A stretch of 64,000 nt of DNA from Chitinophagaceae bacterium (GTDB taxonomy: Bacteria; Bacteroidota; Bacteroidia; Chitinophagales; Chitinophagaceae). The number at the start of each line of letters is the position of its first letter. Position 1 is the stretch's first letter. The translations under genes were made by a program, and so were the position numbers. The notes under the pieces were generated by a model. The model was not told the DNA's origin. It made no database searches and saw only the letters and a program-made list of their open reading frames with translations. Of this stretch, positions 52,103 to 60,823 are shown one piece after another. The DNA is taken from positions 124,001 through 188,000 of the forward strand of contig CANFHA010000002.1 in NCBI GenBank assembly GCA_947446645.1, in the 5' to 3' direction.

Positions 52103-53503
52103 ATGAAAATCACCTTCCACGGCGCAGCACGAACAGTTACCGGATCCAAACATTTGCTACACATTAACCCCAATAAAAACATACTGCTGGACTGCGGCAT
52201 GTTTCAGGGGATGGGAAAAGAAACGCTGCAGCTGAACAGGACCTGGGGCTTTGAGCCAAAGGAAGTGGATTGTGTAATAATATCACACGCGCATATAGAC
52301 CATATAGGCCTGCTGCCCAAGCTGGTGAAAGATGGCTATAATGGCAAAATATACTGCACACCGCAAACCGAAGAACTGGCAAAGGTGTTGCTGCTGGACT
52401 CAGCCCATATACAGGAAGAAGATGTGCGGCACATAAACAACCGCCACAGCCGGCAGGGAAAGGAGCCTATAGAGGCTCTTTATACCGAGGAAGATGCCAA
52501 CAATGTATTCCCGTTGATCGTAACCATTCCTTACGATCAGCCCACGCAGATAGACGACCAGGTAGAACTGCTCTATACCGATTGCGGCCATATACTGGGC
52601 AGCGCTGCGGTAAACCTGAAGATAAAAGAGAATGGCAAAACCGTACGCATCACCTTTAGCGGAGACGTAGGCCGGTACAATGATCTCATACTGCGGAAAC
52701 CGGCACCTTTCCCGCAGGCCGATCATATACTTATCGAATCCACCTATGGCGACAGGCTGCACGACCACCTGAGGCCCGCTACTGACAAGCTGCTTGAGTT
52801 TATCGTAGATACCTGCGAAAAGCGAAGGGGCAACCTGATAATACCGGCCTTCAGCGTGGGCCGCACACAGGAAATACTGTACCTGCTCAACAGGCTGGAT
52901 GTAGAGGGCAGGCTGCCAAAGCTGGACTACTTTGTAGATAGCCCCATGTCTATAGCGGCCACAGAGATAGTAAAGCACCACCCTGAATGCTTTAATAAAG
53001 AGGTAGAAGACCTGCTGCGTAAGGATGACGATGTATTTAATTTCCCTGGTCTTACGTATGTGCGCAGTGCGCAGGAATCAATAAAGCTGAACGAACGCAA
53101 AGAGCCTTGTGTTATCATCTCGGCATCGGGAATGGCGGAAGCGGGTAGGGTGAAGCACCATATTGCACACAACATAGACAAAGCAAGAAATACTATACTG
53201 ATGGTAGGGTATTGCGAGCCACACTCGCTGGGTGGCCTGCTGCGCCACGGGGCAAAGCAAGTGACCATATACGGTGAGCTCCACAATGTAGCGGCAGAAG
53301 TAGGAGCCATAGATGGCCTCAGCGCCCATGGCGACTACCAGGACCTCATGCACTGGCTATCCTGCCAGGATCCGAAGCAAGTACAGAAGCTCTTCCTCGT
53401 ACATGGTGAGTACGAAGTACAGCAGGCGTTCCGGGACAAGCTATTGAAAAAGGGGTTCACGGATATCGAGATACCGGCACGGCATCAAACTTTTGGGCTT
53501 TAA
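52103..53503 (+). CDS. MBL-fold/beta-CASP RNA-processing nuclease
   Basis: This 466-residue protein is a metallo-beta-lactamase/beta-CASP enzyme with an RMMBL domain, like CPSF73/Ysh1 and RNase J relatives; it is expected to cut RNA. Metal ligands are in SHAHIDHIGLLPKL, DCGHILGSAA and FSGDVGR. The beta-CASP part has ESTYGDRLHDHL and GNLIIPAFSVGRTQEILYLL, then CVIISASGMAEAGRVKHH. The C-terminal motif FLVHGEYEVQQAFRDKL carries the last histidine. I chose ATG 52103 (MKITFHGAARTVTGSKHLL) as start because it matches the family. A hairpin follows the stop. Confidence 0.9.
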   Translation: MKITFHGAARTVTGSKHLLHINPNKNILLDCGMFQGMGKETLQLNRTWGFEPKEVDCVIISHAHIDHIGLLPKLVKDGYNGKIYCTPQTEELAKVLLLDSAHIQEEDVRHINNRHSRQGKEPIEALYTEEDANNVFPLIVTIPYDQPTQIDDQVELLYTDCGHILGSAAVNLKIKENGKTVRITFSGDVGRYNDLILRKPAPFPQADHILIESTYGDRLHDHLRPATDKLLEFIVDTCEKRRGNLIIPAFSVGRTQEILYLLNRLDVEGRLPKLDYFVDSPMSIAATEIVKHHPECFNKEVEDLLRKDDDVFNFPGLTYVRSAQESIKLNERKEPCVIISASGMAEAGRVKHHIAHNIDKARNTILMVGYCEPHSLGGLLRHGAKQVTIYGELHNVAAEVGAIDGLSAHGDYQDLMHWLSCQDPKQVQKLFLVHGEYEVQQAFRDKLLKKGFTDIEIPARHQTFGL

Positions 53504-53517
53504 GCCCCAAAAAAGAA

Positions 53518-53539
53518 CCCCGGTGCGAAAGCACCGGGG
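53518..53539 (-). terminator. GC-rich hairpin between convergent genes
   Basis: A perfect 9-bp stem (CCCCGGTGC/GCACCGGGG) with a GAAA loop is followed on the minus strand by TTCTTTTTTGG, so it fits a terminator for the SUMF1-domain gene. On the plus strand the tail is A/T-rich but not T-rich. A second hairpin around the MBL stop (GGGCTT/AAGCCC) precedes it. Confidence 0.75.
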
Positions 53540-53577
53540 CATATATAAAAAGCCTTATCAACAAATCAACGTATCTC

Positions 53578-54435
53578 TTAATTACCTTCCTCCACCAGCC
53601 TGAAACCCAGTGAGCTTGACTTAGTTTCTGGCAGGTAAGCAGCGCGGCGGGTTACGCCTACTTCATCTGCATTGCTGGCAAATGAGCCGCCACGCACCAC
53701 GTGCGACCTGCCGCCGGTTGGTCCCTGCGGATTATCCTGCGGCATATTGCTGCCATAGTTGCCCGCATAGAAATCGCTGCACCACTCCTCTGCATTGCCA
53801 GACATATCGTAGATGCCCAGCGCATTTGGCTTTTTCCTGCCTATAGGGTGCACATGGTCTTCAGAATTACGGTCGAACCAGGCCACTGTGCCCGGGAGCA
53901 CTTTGCCGGCATACGGTTTTCCTGTTTTCTCCTTGGCAGGTATCTTACGGTTATCCTGGCTTACCAGCAGTTCATTTACACCACCACGAGCCACAATAGT
54001 GTTGTCTCGGTTCTTGTCAAATGATATCCTTTCGGTTTGTCCGCCACGTGCTGCATATTCCCACTCTGCTTCTGTGGGCAGGCGATAGTGCTTGCCGCTT
54101 TTGCCGTTCAGCTTGGTAATAAACTCCTGTATATCTGTCCAGCTTACATTGGTTACCGCACACTGGCCGCAGTCATACATCGATGGGTTTTTGCCCATCA
54201 CCTCTTCCCACTGGTCCTGTGTGATCTCGTAAGCGCCTATGTTGTAGCTCTTCAGCGACACGGTATGCGCAGGCTTGCGGTCTTCAGTATGTTCGTCGCT
54301 GCCCATGTCAAACTTTCCTCCCTCAACCTTCACAGTTATTATCTGCAGTGGATCTTTTGTTCTGTTGATCTTTCTCTGAGCCATTGCGGGTTGCATTACA
54401 ATCAGCATGAGCAGGGAGGCAAAGGTTTGTTTCAT
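53578..54435 (-). CDS. SUMF1/formylglycine-enzyme-like exported protein
   Basis: This 285-residue exported protein has a signal peptide ending MQPAMAQ and a single SUMF1-type (FGE-sulfatase) domain. Marker segments are VEGGKFDMGSDEHTEDRKPAHTV, YEITQDQWEEVMGKNPS, YRLPTEAEWEYAARGG, DMSGNAEEWCSDFY and SHVVRGGSFAS. In Bacteroidota the same domain builds gliding/T9SS proteins such as GldJ and GldK, besides formylglycine generation. This short protein without lipobox is neither of those. Whether it keeps enzyme activity is open; it lacks the cysteine pair context needed to decide. Confidence 0.85.
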   Translation of the reverse strand: MKQTFASLLMLIVMQPAMAQRKINRTKDPLQIITVKVEGGKFDMGSDEHTEDRKPAHTVSLKSYNIGAYEITQDQWEEVMGKNPSMYDCGQCAVTNVSWTDIQEFITKLNGKSGKHYRLPTEAEWEYAARGGQTERISFDKNRDNTIVARGGVNELLVSQDNRKIPAKEKTGKPYAGKVLPGTVAWFDRNSEDHVHPIGRKKPNALGIYDMSGNAEEWCSDFYAGNYGSNMPQDNPQGPTGGRSHVVRGGSFASNADEVGVTRRAAYLPETKSSSLGFRLVEEGN

Positions 54436-54517
54436 ATTTTCAGTATTTAGTCTAAAGTAAAAAGTTTACGATTGATTTTATGCCACTTTTTACTTTTAAT
54501 TTTTTACGTTTTAGTTT

Positions 54518-55612
54518 TTAACTCATTTGTACTACCCTGGTTGGTTCCAGGCTGGCATTGCGTATTGCAATATTCTGCGCCACTTTTTTTGCCAGCGTGG
54601 TGAACGCTTCCTTAGCCACTGGTTCGTCGTCTATTACTGCAGGTACCCCTTTGTCACCACCTTCACGAATGCCCTGCACCAGCGGTATTTCTCCAAGGAA
54701 TGGCAGGTCAAACTGCTCCGCCATCTTCCTAGCGCCTCCCTTCCCGAAAATATAATATTTATTATCAGGCAGTTCCCGCGGCGTAAAATAAGCCATATTT
54801 TCAACAATTCCGAGTATCGGCACGTTGATCTGTGGTTGTTTGAACATCATTATGGCTTTCCTTGCATCAGCCGCGGCTACAGCCTGCGGGGTAGATACTA
54901 CAACCACGCCGGTTACCGGCACCGTTTGCACCATGGTCAGGTGCACATCACCGGTGCCTGGCGGCAGGTCTATCACCAGGTAGTCAAGCTCCTGCCAATA
55001 AACTTCCGAGATAAATTGTTTTAACGCTGAGCTGGCCATGGGTCCGCGCCATATCACAGCCTGCTTTTCATCTACCAGCAGCCCTATTGACATTGCTTTA
55101 ATGCCATACCTTTCCATAGGCACAATCATGCCCTTGCCATTTACCTCGGTCATTTTGGGCCGCTCATCGCGTATACCCAGCATAATAGGGATGGATGGTC
55201 CGTAGATATCCGCATCCAGCAGGCCCACGCTTGCACCTTCTTGTGCCAGGCCTATTGCCAGGTTCACTGCTACCGTAGACTTACCTACGCCACCTTTACC
55301 AGAGGCAACCATTATTATGTTCTTCACCCCTGGCAGCACAGACTTATTGTCTTTCCTGTTATTGGTCACGTTCGATGTCATATGCACCGTTACTACCGCT
55401 TCTTTATCTACCAGCAGGCGTATAGCATTCACACAGGCCTTTTCTATCATCTCTTTTAGCGGGCATGCCGGTGTGGTAAGGATAACGGTAAAAGAAACGT
55501 TTTTTCCTTCTATCGCTATATCCTTTATCATGTTCAGCGTCACCAGGTCTTTGCCCAGGTCGGGCTCCTGCACCTGGCTCAGTGCTTCTATTACCGCTTC
55601 TTTTGTTATCAT
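54518..55612 (-). CDS. Mrp/ApbC-type iron-sulfur carrier ATPase
   Basis: This 364-residue protein joins an N-terminal MIP18/DUF59 domain (ITKEAVIEALSQVQEPDLGKDLVTL in pieces, to about residue 95) to a ParA/MinD-like ATPase that carries and transfers Fe-S clusters. The deviant Walker A is VASGKGGVGKSTVAVNLA, and LLDADIYGPSIPIMLG and LVIDLPPGTGDVHLTM follow. The paired cysteine motif CxxC seen in many homologues is not evident here. ATG 55612 (MITKEAV) is the start that fits the family. It is expressed from a promoter shared back-to-back with the next gene. Confidence 0.9.
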   Translation of the reverse strand: MITKEAVIEALSQVQEPDLGKDLVTLNMIKDIAIEGKNVSFTVILTTPACPLKEMIEKACVNAIRLLVDKEAVVTVHMTSNVTNNRKDNKSVLPGVKNIIMVASGKGGVGKSTVAVNLAIGLAQEGASVGLLDADIYGPSIPIMLGIRDERPKMTEVNGKGMIVPMERYGIKAMSIGLLVDEKQAVIWRGPMASSALKQFISEVYWQELDYLVIDLPPGTGDVHLTMVQTVPVTGVVVVSTPQAVAAADARKAIMMFKQPQINVPILGIVENMAYFTPRELPDNKYYIFGKGGARKMAEQFDLPFLGEIPLVQGIREGGDKGVPAVIDDEPVAKEAFTTLAKKVAQNIAIRNASLEPTRVVQMS

Positions 55613-55645
55613 ATAAACCTTTGTTAAAATGCTTTTACTGCGCAG

Positions 55646-55653
55646 CAAAAGTA
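55646..55653 (-). promoter_or_regulatory. -7 element before the Mrp gene
   Basis: The minus strand reads TACTTTTG, an exact TAnnTTTG match, 33 bases upstream of the ATG at 55612. It shares the short divergent region with the opposite gene's box at 55719-55726. Confidence 0.5.
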
Positions 55654-55718
55654 CATCAAACCCGCTTACTTTGTAACAACTTAGCCAGCAGATTAACGCC
55701 GGTTTTACCTAAAGAATG

Positions 55719-55726
55719 TAGCTTTG
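55719..55726 (+). promoter_or_regulatory. -7 element before the CarboxypepD-like gene
   Basis: TAGCTTTG exactly matches TAnnTTTG and ends six bases before the ATG at 55733, giving a near-leaderless layout. Confidence 0.45.
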
Positions 55727-55732
55727 TATAGC

Positions 55733-56401
55733 ATGCGGCCGAAGTTTTTATCATATTGCCTGGTTTCATTTTCCTGCCTTTTTTTCGGGCTGCGCGCAAA
55801 TGCTCAATGGAGCGCTGATAATGTGATAGAAATAGATGGGGTGACCATGACAGCCGACAGCCTGCGGGCAGTACCCGATGTGACGATACAGGTAAAAAAT
55901 AAAAACCGCGGCGTAGAGTCAGAGTATACAGGGGTTTTCTCACTGGTTTGTTACAAAGGGGATACACTGTTATTTAGCTGCATAGGTTTTCGCCCCAAGG
56001 AATTCGTGGTGGCAAAAGATCTGAAAGGCGATCACTATTCTATGATACAACTGATGGTGCAGGATACCTTTTATCTGCCTGAAACCATCATCCGCCCGTT
56101 GCCTACCCGTGAGCAGTTCGATTATGCGTTTCAGCACTGGCGCATTCCCAATGATTATTATGAGCTTGCCCGCAGGAATACCAATGCATATGTAATGCGT
56201 ACACTTGCCTATACTATTCCCCGCGATGGCCGCGAATCGCAGGCCAGGCTGCAGCAGCAACAGGCGCGTGAGGCAGTATACTATGGCCAGCAGCAGCCTA
56301 TGAATATCCTCAATCCGCTTGCCTGGGGAGAGTTTTTCGAGGCCTGGAAACGCGGTGATTTCCGCAGGGAGAATAATCCCTACAATAGCAGCAATTATTA
56401 G
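55733..56401 (+). CDS. exported protein with CarboxypepD_reg-like domain
   Basis: This protein of about 222 residues has a signal peptide (MRPKFLSYCLVSFSCLFFG to RANAQ) and a carboxypeptidase-regulatory-like beta domain (about 40-95, with DVTIQVKNKNRGVESEYTG then DTLLFSCIGFRPKEFVV). That domain is common in TonB-dependent receptors and other Bacteroidota surface proteins. The C-terminal half is helical and Gln/Arg-rich (SQARLQQQQAREAVYYGQQ) and unknown. The ATG at 55733 is preferred over a TTG at 55724, which lies in the promoter box. Confidence 0.75.
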   Translation: MRPKFLSYCLVSFSCLFFGLRANAQWSADNVIEIDGVTMTADSLRAVPDVTIQVKNKNRGVESEYTGVFSLVCYKGDTLLFSCIGFRPKEFVVAKDLKGDHYSMIQLMVQDTFYLPETIIRPLPTREQFDYAFQHWRIPNDYYELARRNTNAYVMRTLAYTIPRDGRESQARLQQQQAREAVYYGQQQPMNILNPLAWGEFFEAWKRGDFRRENNPYNSSNY

Positions 56402-56517
56402 AGCGCCTGTTCAGTCAATCAATTCTATCCAGCTACTTACAACTACCTATGTTAATATGTGAATAACAAAGTGTGGTTCAGCCAGCGGTATGGGCGTACA
56501 TTTCCAAAAAATATAAA

Positions 56518-57570
56518 ATGAATTTTTTGAAACAGAGGATCGCTGTCGTATTTCATATCTCCTTATTCCTTTTGCTCACCGCATGCAACAACACCGGCAG
56601 TGCTAAAAAGACGCAGAAATCCAGTGAAGACACAACAGCTAAAACCACACAGGTAAAAATAGATACCCCCAAACCGGTAATACTGGACACCAATAGGTAC
56701 AAGGCCGCAGTAATGCGTCTATGCCACGATTCTGCGAGTGCCAAATGGCCCGTCAAAAAAGATGTGTTTCCGCTGGGCGGTGCCCTCTTGCCGTTCAACA
56801 GGATAGTGGCTTATTACGGCAACTTCTATTCTAAGCGCATGGGTATTCTTGGCGAATTGCCGCCCGATGAAATGCTTAAGAAGCTAATGGGCGAAGTAAA
56901 GAAATGGAAGGAGGCAGACAGTACAACCCCTGTAATACCTGCCATACATTACATCTGTGTTACCGCGCAGGGTCAGCCAGGCAAGGCTGGGAAATATATA
57001 CTGAGAATGCCTTTTAAGGAGATTGATAAAGCAATAGAACTGGCGAAGCAGATAAATGCGGTCGTTTTCCTGGATGTGCAGACGGGTCAGAGCACGCTGA
57101 AAGAGGAGATACCGCTGCTGGAGCAATATTTAAAGATGCCCAATGTACACATGGCTATAGACCCTGAGTTCTCCATGAAGACTGGCAAAAAACCTGGCAG
57201 TATCATCGGCACTTTCGATGCTGAAGACATAAACTATGTATCGGAGTACCTGGCCAAGTTGGTGAGAGACTATAAGCTGCCCCCAAAAATACTGTGCGTT
57301 CATCGTTTCACTTTTGGCATGGTTACCAACTATGAGAAGATAAAACTGCGCCCTGAAGTACAGACGGTAATGGATATGGACGGATGGGGATTCCCCGCAA
57401 AAAAAGTAACTACCTACAGGCAAACAGTGTTTGGCGATCCCGTACAGTTTACCGGCTTCAAACTATTCTACAAAAACGACATCCTGACGGCTCCATGGAA
57501 CAAAGCGCCCATGACACCGCAGGAAGTGTTGAAGCTATATCCTAAGCCTATTTATATTCAGTATCAATAA
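56518..57570 (+). CDS. conserved lipoprotein, TIM-barrel-like, unknown function
   Basis: This 350-residue protein has a lipoprotein signal (FHISLFLLLTACNN) and a long conserved domain that I recall as a family of unknown function shared with Actinobacteria: IVAYYGNFYSKRMGILGELP, PAIHYICVTAQGQPG, AVVFLDVQTGQSTLKEEIP, HMAIDPEFSMKTGKKPG, CVHRFTFGMVTNYEKI, VMDMDGWGFPAKKV and a final YPKPIYIQYQ. Several buried acids and an alternating strand/helix pattern suggest a TIM-barrel, perhaps acting on sugars, but this is inference. ATG 56518 is preferred over an upstream in-frame start that gives no signal peptide. The 3' end overlaps the opposite-strand gene at 57564 by seven bases. Confidence 0.75.
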   Translation: MNFLKQRIAVVFHISLFLLLTACNNTGSAKKTQKSSEDTTAKTTQVKIDTPKPVILDTNRYKAAVMRLCHDSASAKWPVKKDVFPLGGALLPFNRIVAYYGNFYSKRMGILGELPPDEMLKKLMGEVKKWKEADSTTPVIPAIHYICVTAQGQPGKAGKYILRMPFKEIDKAIELAKQINAVVFLDVQTGQSTLKEEIPLLEQYLKMPNVHMAIDPEFSMKTGKKPGSIIGTFDAEDINYVSEYLAKLVRDYKLPPKILCVHRFTFGMVTNYEKIKLRPEVQTVMDMDGWGFPAKKVTTYRQTVFGDPVQFTGFKLFYKNDILTAPWNKAPMTPQEVLKLYPKPIYIQYQ

Positions 57571-57818
57571 GGATTGCGGGGAGTTGCGGGCACTTCCACA
57601 GGTTTTATTTGCGGAGTAGGATCAATTTTTGGCGTTACTTCCGGTGGTGTGCCGGGACGTGGCTCTACTACAGGAACAGGTTTTATTTCCGGTGGTAGCT
57701 GGTTTGGTTGTACTTCCGGCTGTAGGTTCGGATGTTGCGGCTGAGTTGGTTGCTCCGGGGTGGTAGTGGGTTGTGCGGGTATAGTGGTTGGCTGTTGTGG
57801 TTGTGTTGGCTGTTCCAT
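57564..57818 (-). CDS. possible small proline-rich protein
   Basis: From the ATG at 57818 the frame encodes about 84 residues made almost only of Pro, Gln, Thr, Glu and Val (QPTTIPAQPTTTPEQPTQP and similar). It has no signal peptide. An alternative ATG at 57890 adds 24 residues. The composition may reflect a real extended protein or a chance open frame in a C/G/T-biased repeat. It converges on the lipoprotein gene with a seven-base overlap, and its 5' end abuts the promoter of the amidohydrolase gene. Confidence 0.4.
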   Translation of the reverse strand: MEQPTQPQQPTTIPAQPTTTPEQPTQPQHPNLQPEVQPNQLPPEIKPVPVVEPRPGTPPEVTPKIDPTPQIKPVEVPATPRNPY

Positions 57819-57906
57819 GGAGCTTGTTTTTTTACTACCACTAAAAATATGATGCCACAACGCTGCATTTGTTGTTCCGCTTTCAGGCATCCACTATATT
57901 TACGTT

Positions 57907-59586
57907 ATGCGCACGCTACCTGGTTATATATCATTCTTGCTTTTGTCGGTGATCTTTTTTTCTTCTTGCCACTCAAGGCACTCCGCCGATCTCATTATTC
58001 ACAATACTAAGATTTATACCGTAGATAGCGCTTTTACTATAGCGGAAGCTATGGCTGTAAAAGATGGCAAGATCGTAGCCGTAGGCAAAGAGGCTGAAAT
58101 AATGAATGAATGGAAAGCCGGAGACATCGTAGATGCTCATGGCAAGGCAGTATACCCGGGCTTTATAGATGCGCATGCGCACTTTGTAGGCTATGGCCGT
58201 TCGCTTTTCGAAGTTAACCTGTACGACTGCAACAACTGGAATGAAGTACTCTCACGCGTCAAAGCCTTTGCAGATCAGCATCCCGGTGAAACATGGATCC
58301 GGGGGCGGGGCTGGGATCAGAACAAATTTCCGGGGCATGAATACCCGGTCAATGATTCGTTGAATGTGCTGTTTCCCGGTAAGCCGGTATTGCTGGAGCG
58401 GATTGATGGCCATGCGGCAATAGCCAATGCCATGGCGCTGCAAATGGCAGGTGTAGAAACCGGGCAAAAGATAGAAGGCGGGGAAATGCTTTACAAAACG
58501 CCCACCTATAATACCGATGCGCATCCGGCTACTGTAAAGTATGTGCTCACCGGTATCCTCATTGATAACGCCGTTGATCTCGTCACCCGCATCATTCCTA
58601 AGCCATCGAAGCCGGATTATGAAAAATGGCTGCTTGCAGCGCAGAAAAATTGCTTTGAGCAGGGGCTCACTACCATTACCGACTGCGGACTGATGCACTA
58701 TGAAGTGGCAGCTATAGATAGCCTGCAAAAGGAAGGCAAACTGCAGATGCGTGTATACGCAATGCTTAGCGACGATACCGCGAACTTCAGCCGCTATCTT
58801 CCCAAAGGCCCTTATAAAACAGACAGGCTTTTTGTGAAAGGAATAAAGGCCTATGCCGACGGCGCACTGGGCAGCCGCGGCGCCTGCCTGCTTGCGCCCT
58901 ATAACGACAAGCCGGGCTGGACCGGCTTCCTGCTGAGCAAGCAAAGCCACTACGACTCACTGGCCGCAATGCTTGTGAATACTGAATTTCAGCTATGCAC
59001 GCATGCTATAGGCGATAGCGGCAACCGCATGGTGCTGAATGTGTACAATAAATACCTGAAAGGCAAAAACGACAAGCGCTGGCGCATAGAGCATTCGCAG
59101 GTAGTGAATGAACAGGACTTCGACCTGTTTGGTAAAACATCGGTGATACCCTCGGTGCAGCCTACACATGCCACCAGCGATATGTACTGGGCTGGCGATC
59201 GCGTCGGCGCTGAGCGGCTAAAGGGCGCGTATGCCTATAAGCAACTGCTGCAGCAAAACGGTTGGCTGCCACTGGGCACCGATTTTCCGGTTGAAAACAT
59301 ATCGCCGTTCAAGACTTTTTATGCTGCTGTGGTGCGCAAAGACGCTAAAGGTTCCCCTGCGGCTGGCTTCCAAATGGAGAATGCGCTGACCCGCGAGCAG
59401 GCGATAAGAGGCATGACCATATGGGCTGCTAAAGCTGACTTTATGGAAAAGGAAGTGGGGAGTATAGAGTCAGGGAAGAAAGCTGATTTTATTATTCTTG
59501 ATAAAGACCTGATGATGGCGCCGGAAGCAGAATTGCTTGGGGTAAAGGTTGTGGGGACTTATAGTGGGGGGAGGAAAGTTTATTAA
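57907..59586 (+). CDS. YtcJ-like amidohydrolase lipoprotein
   Basis: This 559-residue enzyme belongs to the amidohydrolase superfamily in the YtcJ/LAF3-type branch. A lipoprotein signal ends at FSSC. The N-terminal metal motif is FIDAHAHFVGYG, followed by the family segments SLNVLFPGKPVLLERIDGHAA and RVYAMLSDDTANF, then KAYADGALGSRGACLLAPY. A later HAIGD and the ligand aspartate in PLGTDFPVENISPF complete the site. Such enzymes hydrolyse amides or cyclic imides; the substrate is unknown. A box TATATTTA lies four bases before the ATG. Confidence 0.85.
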   Translation: MRTLPGYISFLLLSVIFFSSCHSRHSADLIIHNTKIYTVDSAFTIAEAMAVKDGKIVAVGKEAEIMNEWKAGDIVDAHGKAVYPGFIDAHAHFVGYGRSLFEVNLYDCNNWNEVLSRVKAFADQHPGETWIRGRGWDQNKFPGHEYPVNDSLNVLFPGKPVLLERIDGHAAIANAMALQMAGVETGQKIEGGEMLYKTPTYNTDAHPATVKYVLTGILIDNAVDLVTRIIPKPSKPDYEKWLLAAQKNCFEQGLTTITDCGLMHYEVAAIDSLQKEGKLQMRVYAMLSDDTANFSRYLPKGPYKTDRLFVKGIKAYADGALGSRGACLLAPYNDKPGWTGFLLSKQSHYDSLAAMLVNTEFQLCTHAIGDSGNRMVLNVYNKYLKGKNDKRWRIEHSQVVNEQDFDLFGKTSVIPSVQPTHATSDMYWAGDRVGAERLKGAYAYKQLLQQNGWLPLGTDFPVENISPFKTFYAAVVRKDAKGSPAAGFQMENALTREQAIRGMTIWAAKADFMEKEVGSIESGKKADFIILDKDLMMAPEAELLGVKVVGTYSGGRKVY

Positions 59587-59601
59587 AAAGCTATCATCGT
59601 G

Positions 59602-59657
59602 TTTGTCATACCGACGAAGGAGGTATCTATACGCGAGTAAGTACTTACTTGGCGCGT
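59602..59657. repeat. REP-like palindromic repeat
   Basis: After the amidohydrolase stop the sequence holds GTCATACCGACGAAGGAGG, a motif often repeated in Bacteroidota intergenic DNA, followed by the perfect 14-bp palindrome AGTAAGTACTTACT (59636-59649) framed by ACGCG and CGCGT. The rest of this 279-base gap shows no gene. Confidence 0.6.
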
Positions 59658-59865
59658 TGTTTCTGATGTTTCTAATGTCATAAGACAGTCAGAACAATCA
59701 CCCGTTTTCTGAACGGAATTTATAGAACTGAAGTTAAGTTATTGGGAACGCATTACAATCAGCCGTTCATCATATTGCGCCCGTGGCACTAACCGGAATG
59801 AATCCTGCCAAGGTAGATCTACACATGGTATAGTTTTTATTCCTTCCCTTGTTCAAACTAATAAC

Positions 59866-60696
59866 ATGAACTACATCAATGCTTCCGACAAAAACGGGGA
59901 AGAAGTAAATCTTTATTATGAAGACCTGGGCGCAGGTAAGCCCGTGGTGCTTATTCACGGCTGGCCGCTGAGCCATGTAATGTGGGAATACCAGGTAAGC
60001 GAGCTGGTTAACGCCGGCTTCCGCTGCATTAGCTACGACCGCCGGGGATTTGGCAAGTCATCACGGCCGCTCAATGGTTATGACTATGATACGCTGGCCG
60101 ATGACCTGAAAGCCATTATAGATGGCCTGGGCCTCACTGATATTACCCTCGTGGGCTTCTCTATGGGCGGCGGCGAGGTGGTGCGCTACTTTACCAGTCA
60201 CCAGGGCACAGGGGTTACCAAGGCTGTGCTTATATCTTCAGTAACACCGTTTATGCTGAAAACTGATGACAACCCCAATGGCGTGGATGGTAGTGTATTT
60301 GACGATATGATGAAGAAGATGAAAGAAGACCGTATCGCGTTCCTTGATGGTTTTGGCAAGGACTTTTATGGCGTAGGCATGCTCAGCAGCCCTGTAATCG
60401 ACCCATACCTGCAAAACGACAGAAATGTTGCTGCCGAGGCATCCCCAATAGCCACCATGAAATGTGCGGTATCTTTTTCCCATACCGATTTCAGAAATGA
60501 GATGGCCTCGGTTACTGTGCCCGTACTCCTCATTCATGGTGATGCAGATAAAACAGTGCCCAAAGACGCCAGCGCCGAAGAGGCCTGCAAGTTGCTTCCG
60601 GACTGCATCTATAAAATATATACCGGCCACCCGCACGGCCTCTACTATACCGATAAAGAACAGCTGAACGGCGATCTTATTTCGTTCATTAGCTAA
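59866..60696 (+). CDS. alpha/beta hydrolase (haloperoxidase-like)
   Basis: This 276-residue enzyme has the alpha/beta hydrolase fold close to cofactor-free haloperoxidases and aryl esterases. The oxyanion region is PVVLIHGWPLSHVMWE, the nucleophile serine is in VGFSMGGGEVVRYF, and the late acid and histidine are in LIHGDADKTVPKD and YTGHPHGLYYTDKEQ. Length is normal for the family. It is a soluble cytoplasmic protein without signal. The substrate is unknown; promiscuous esterase activity is common. A palindrome-based terminator follows. Confidence 0.9.
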   Translation: MNYINASDKNGEEVNLYYEDLGAGKPVVLIHGWPLSHVMWEYQVSELVNAGFRCISYDRRGFGKSSRPLNGYDYDTLADDLKAIIDGLGLTDITLVGFSMGGGEVVRYFTSHQGTGVTKAVLISSVTPFMLKTDDNPNGVDGSVFDDMMKKMKEDRIAFLDGFGKDFYGVGMLSSPVIDPYLQNDRNVAAEASPIATMKCAVSFSHTDFRNEMASVTVPVLLIHGDADKTVPKDASAEEACKLLPDCIYKIYTGHPHGLYYTDKEQLNGDLISFIS

Positions 60697-60722
60697 GCCT
60701 GTAAACAGTTAGTGTCCTGTAT

Positions 60723-60758
60723 TATAAAGCCTCGTTGCTCGAGCAGTGAGGCTTTATA
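60723..60758. terminator. bidirectional hairpin terminator
   Basis: TATAAAGCCTC (60723-60733) pairs perfectly with GAGGCTTTATA (60748-60758) around a loop that itself contains the palindrome GCTCGAGC. T-rich and A-rich ends suit termination from both sides, though the minus-strand gene ends about 65 bases away. Confidence 0.75.
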
Positions 60759-60823
60759 TATAGAGACAGGTTCTTTCCAGATATCCCTACATACCATAAA
60801 GGCGGCCTCCTTATTCAGAAAAA

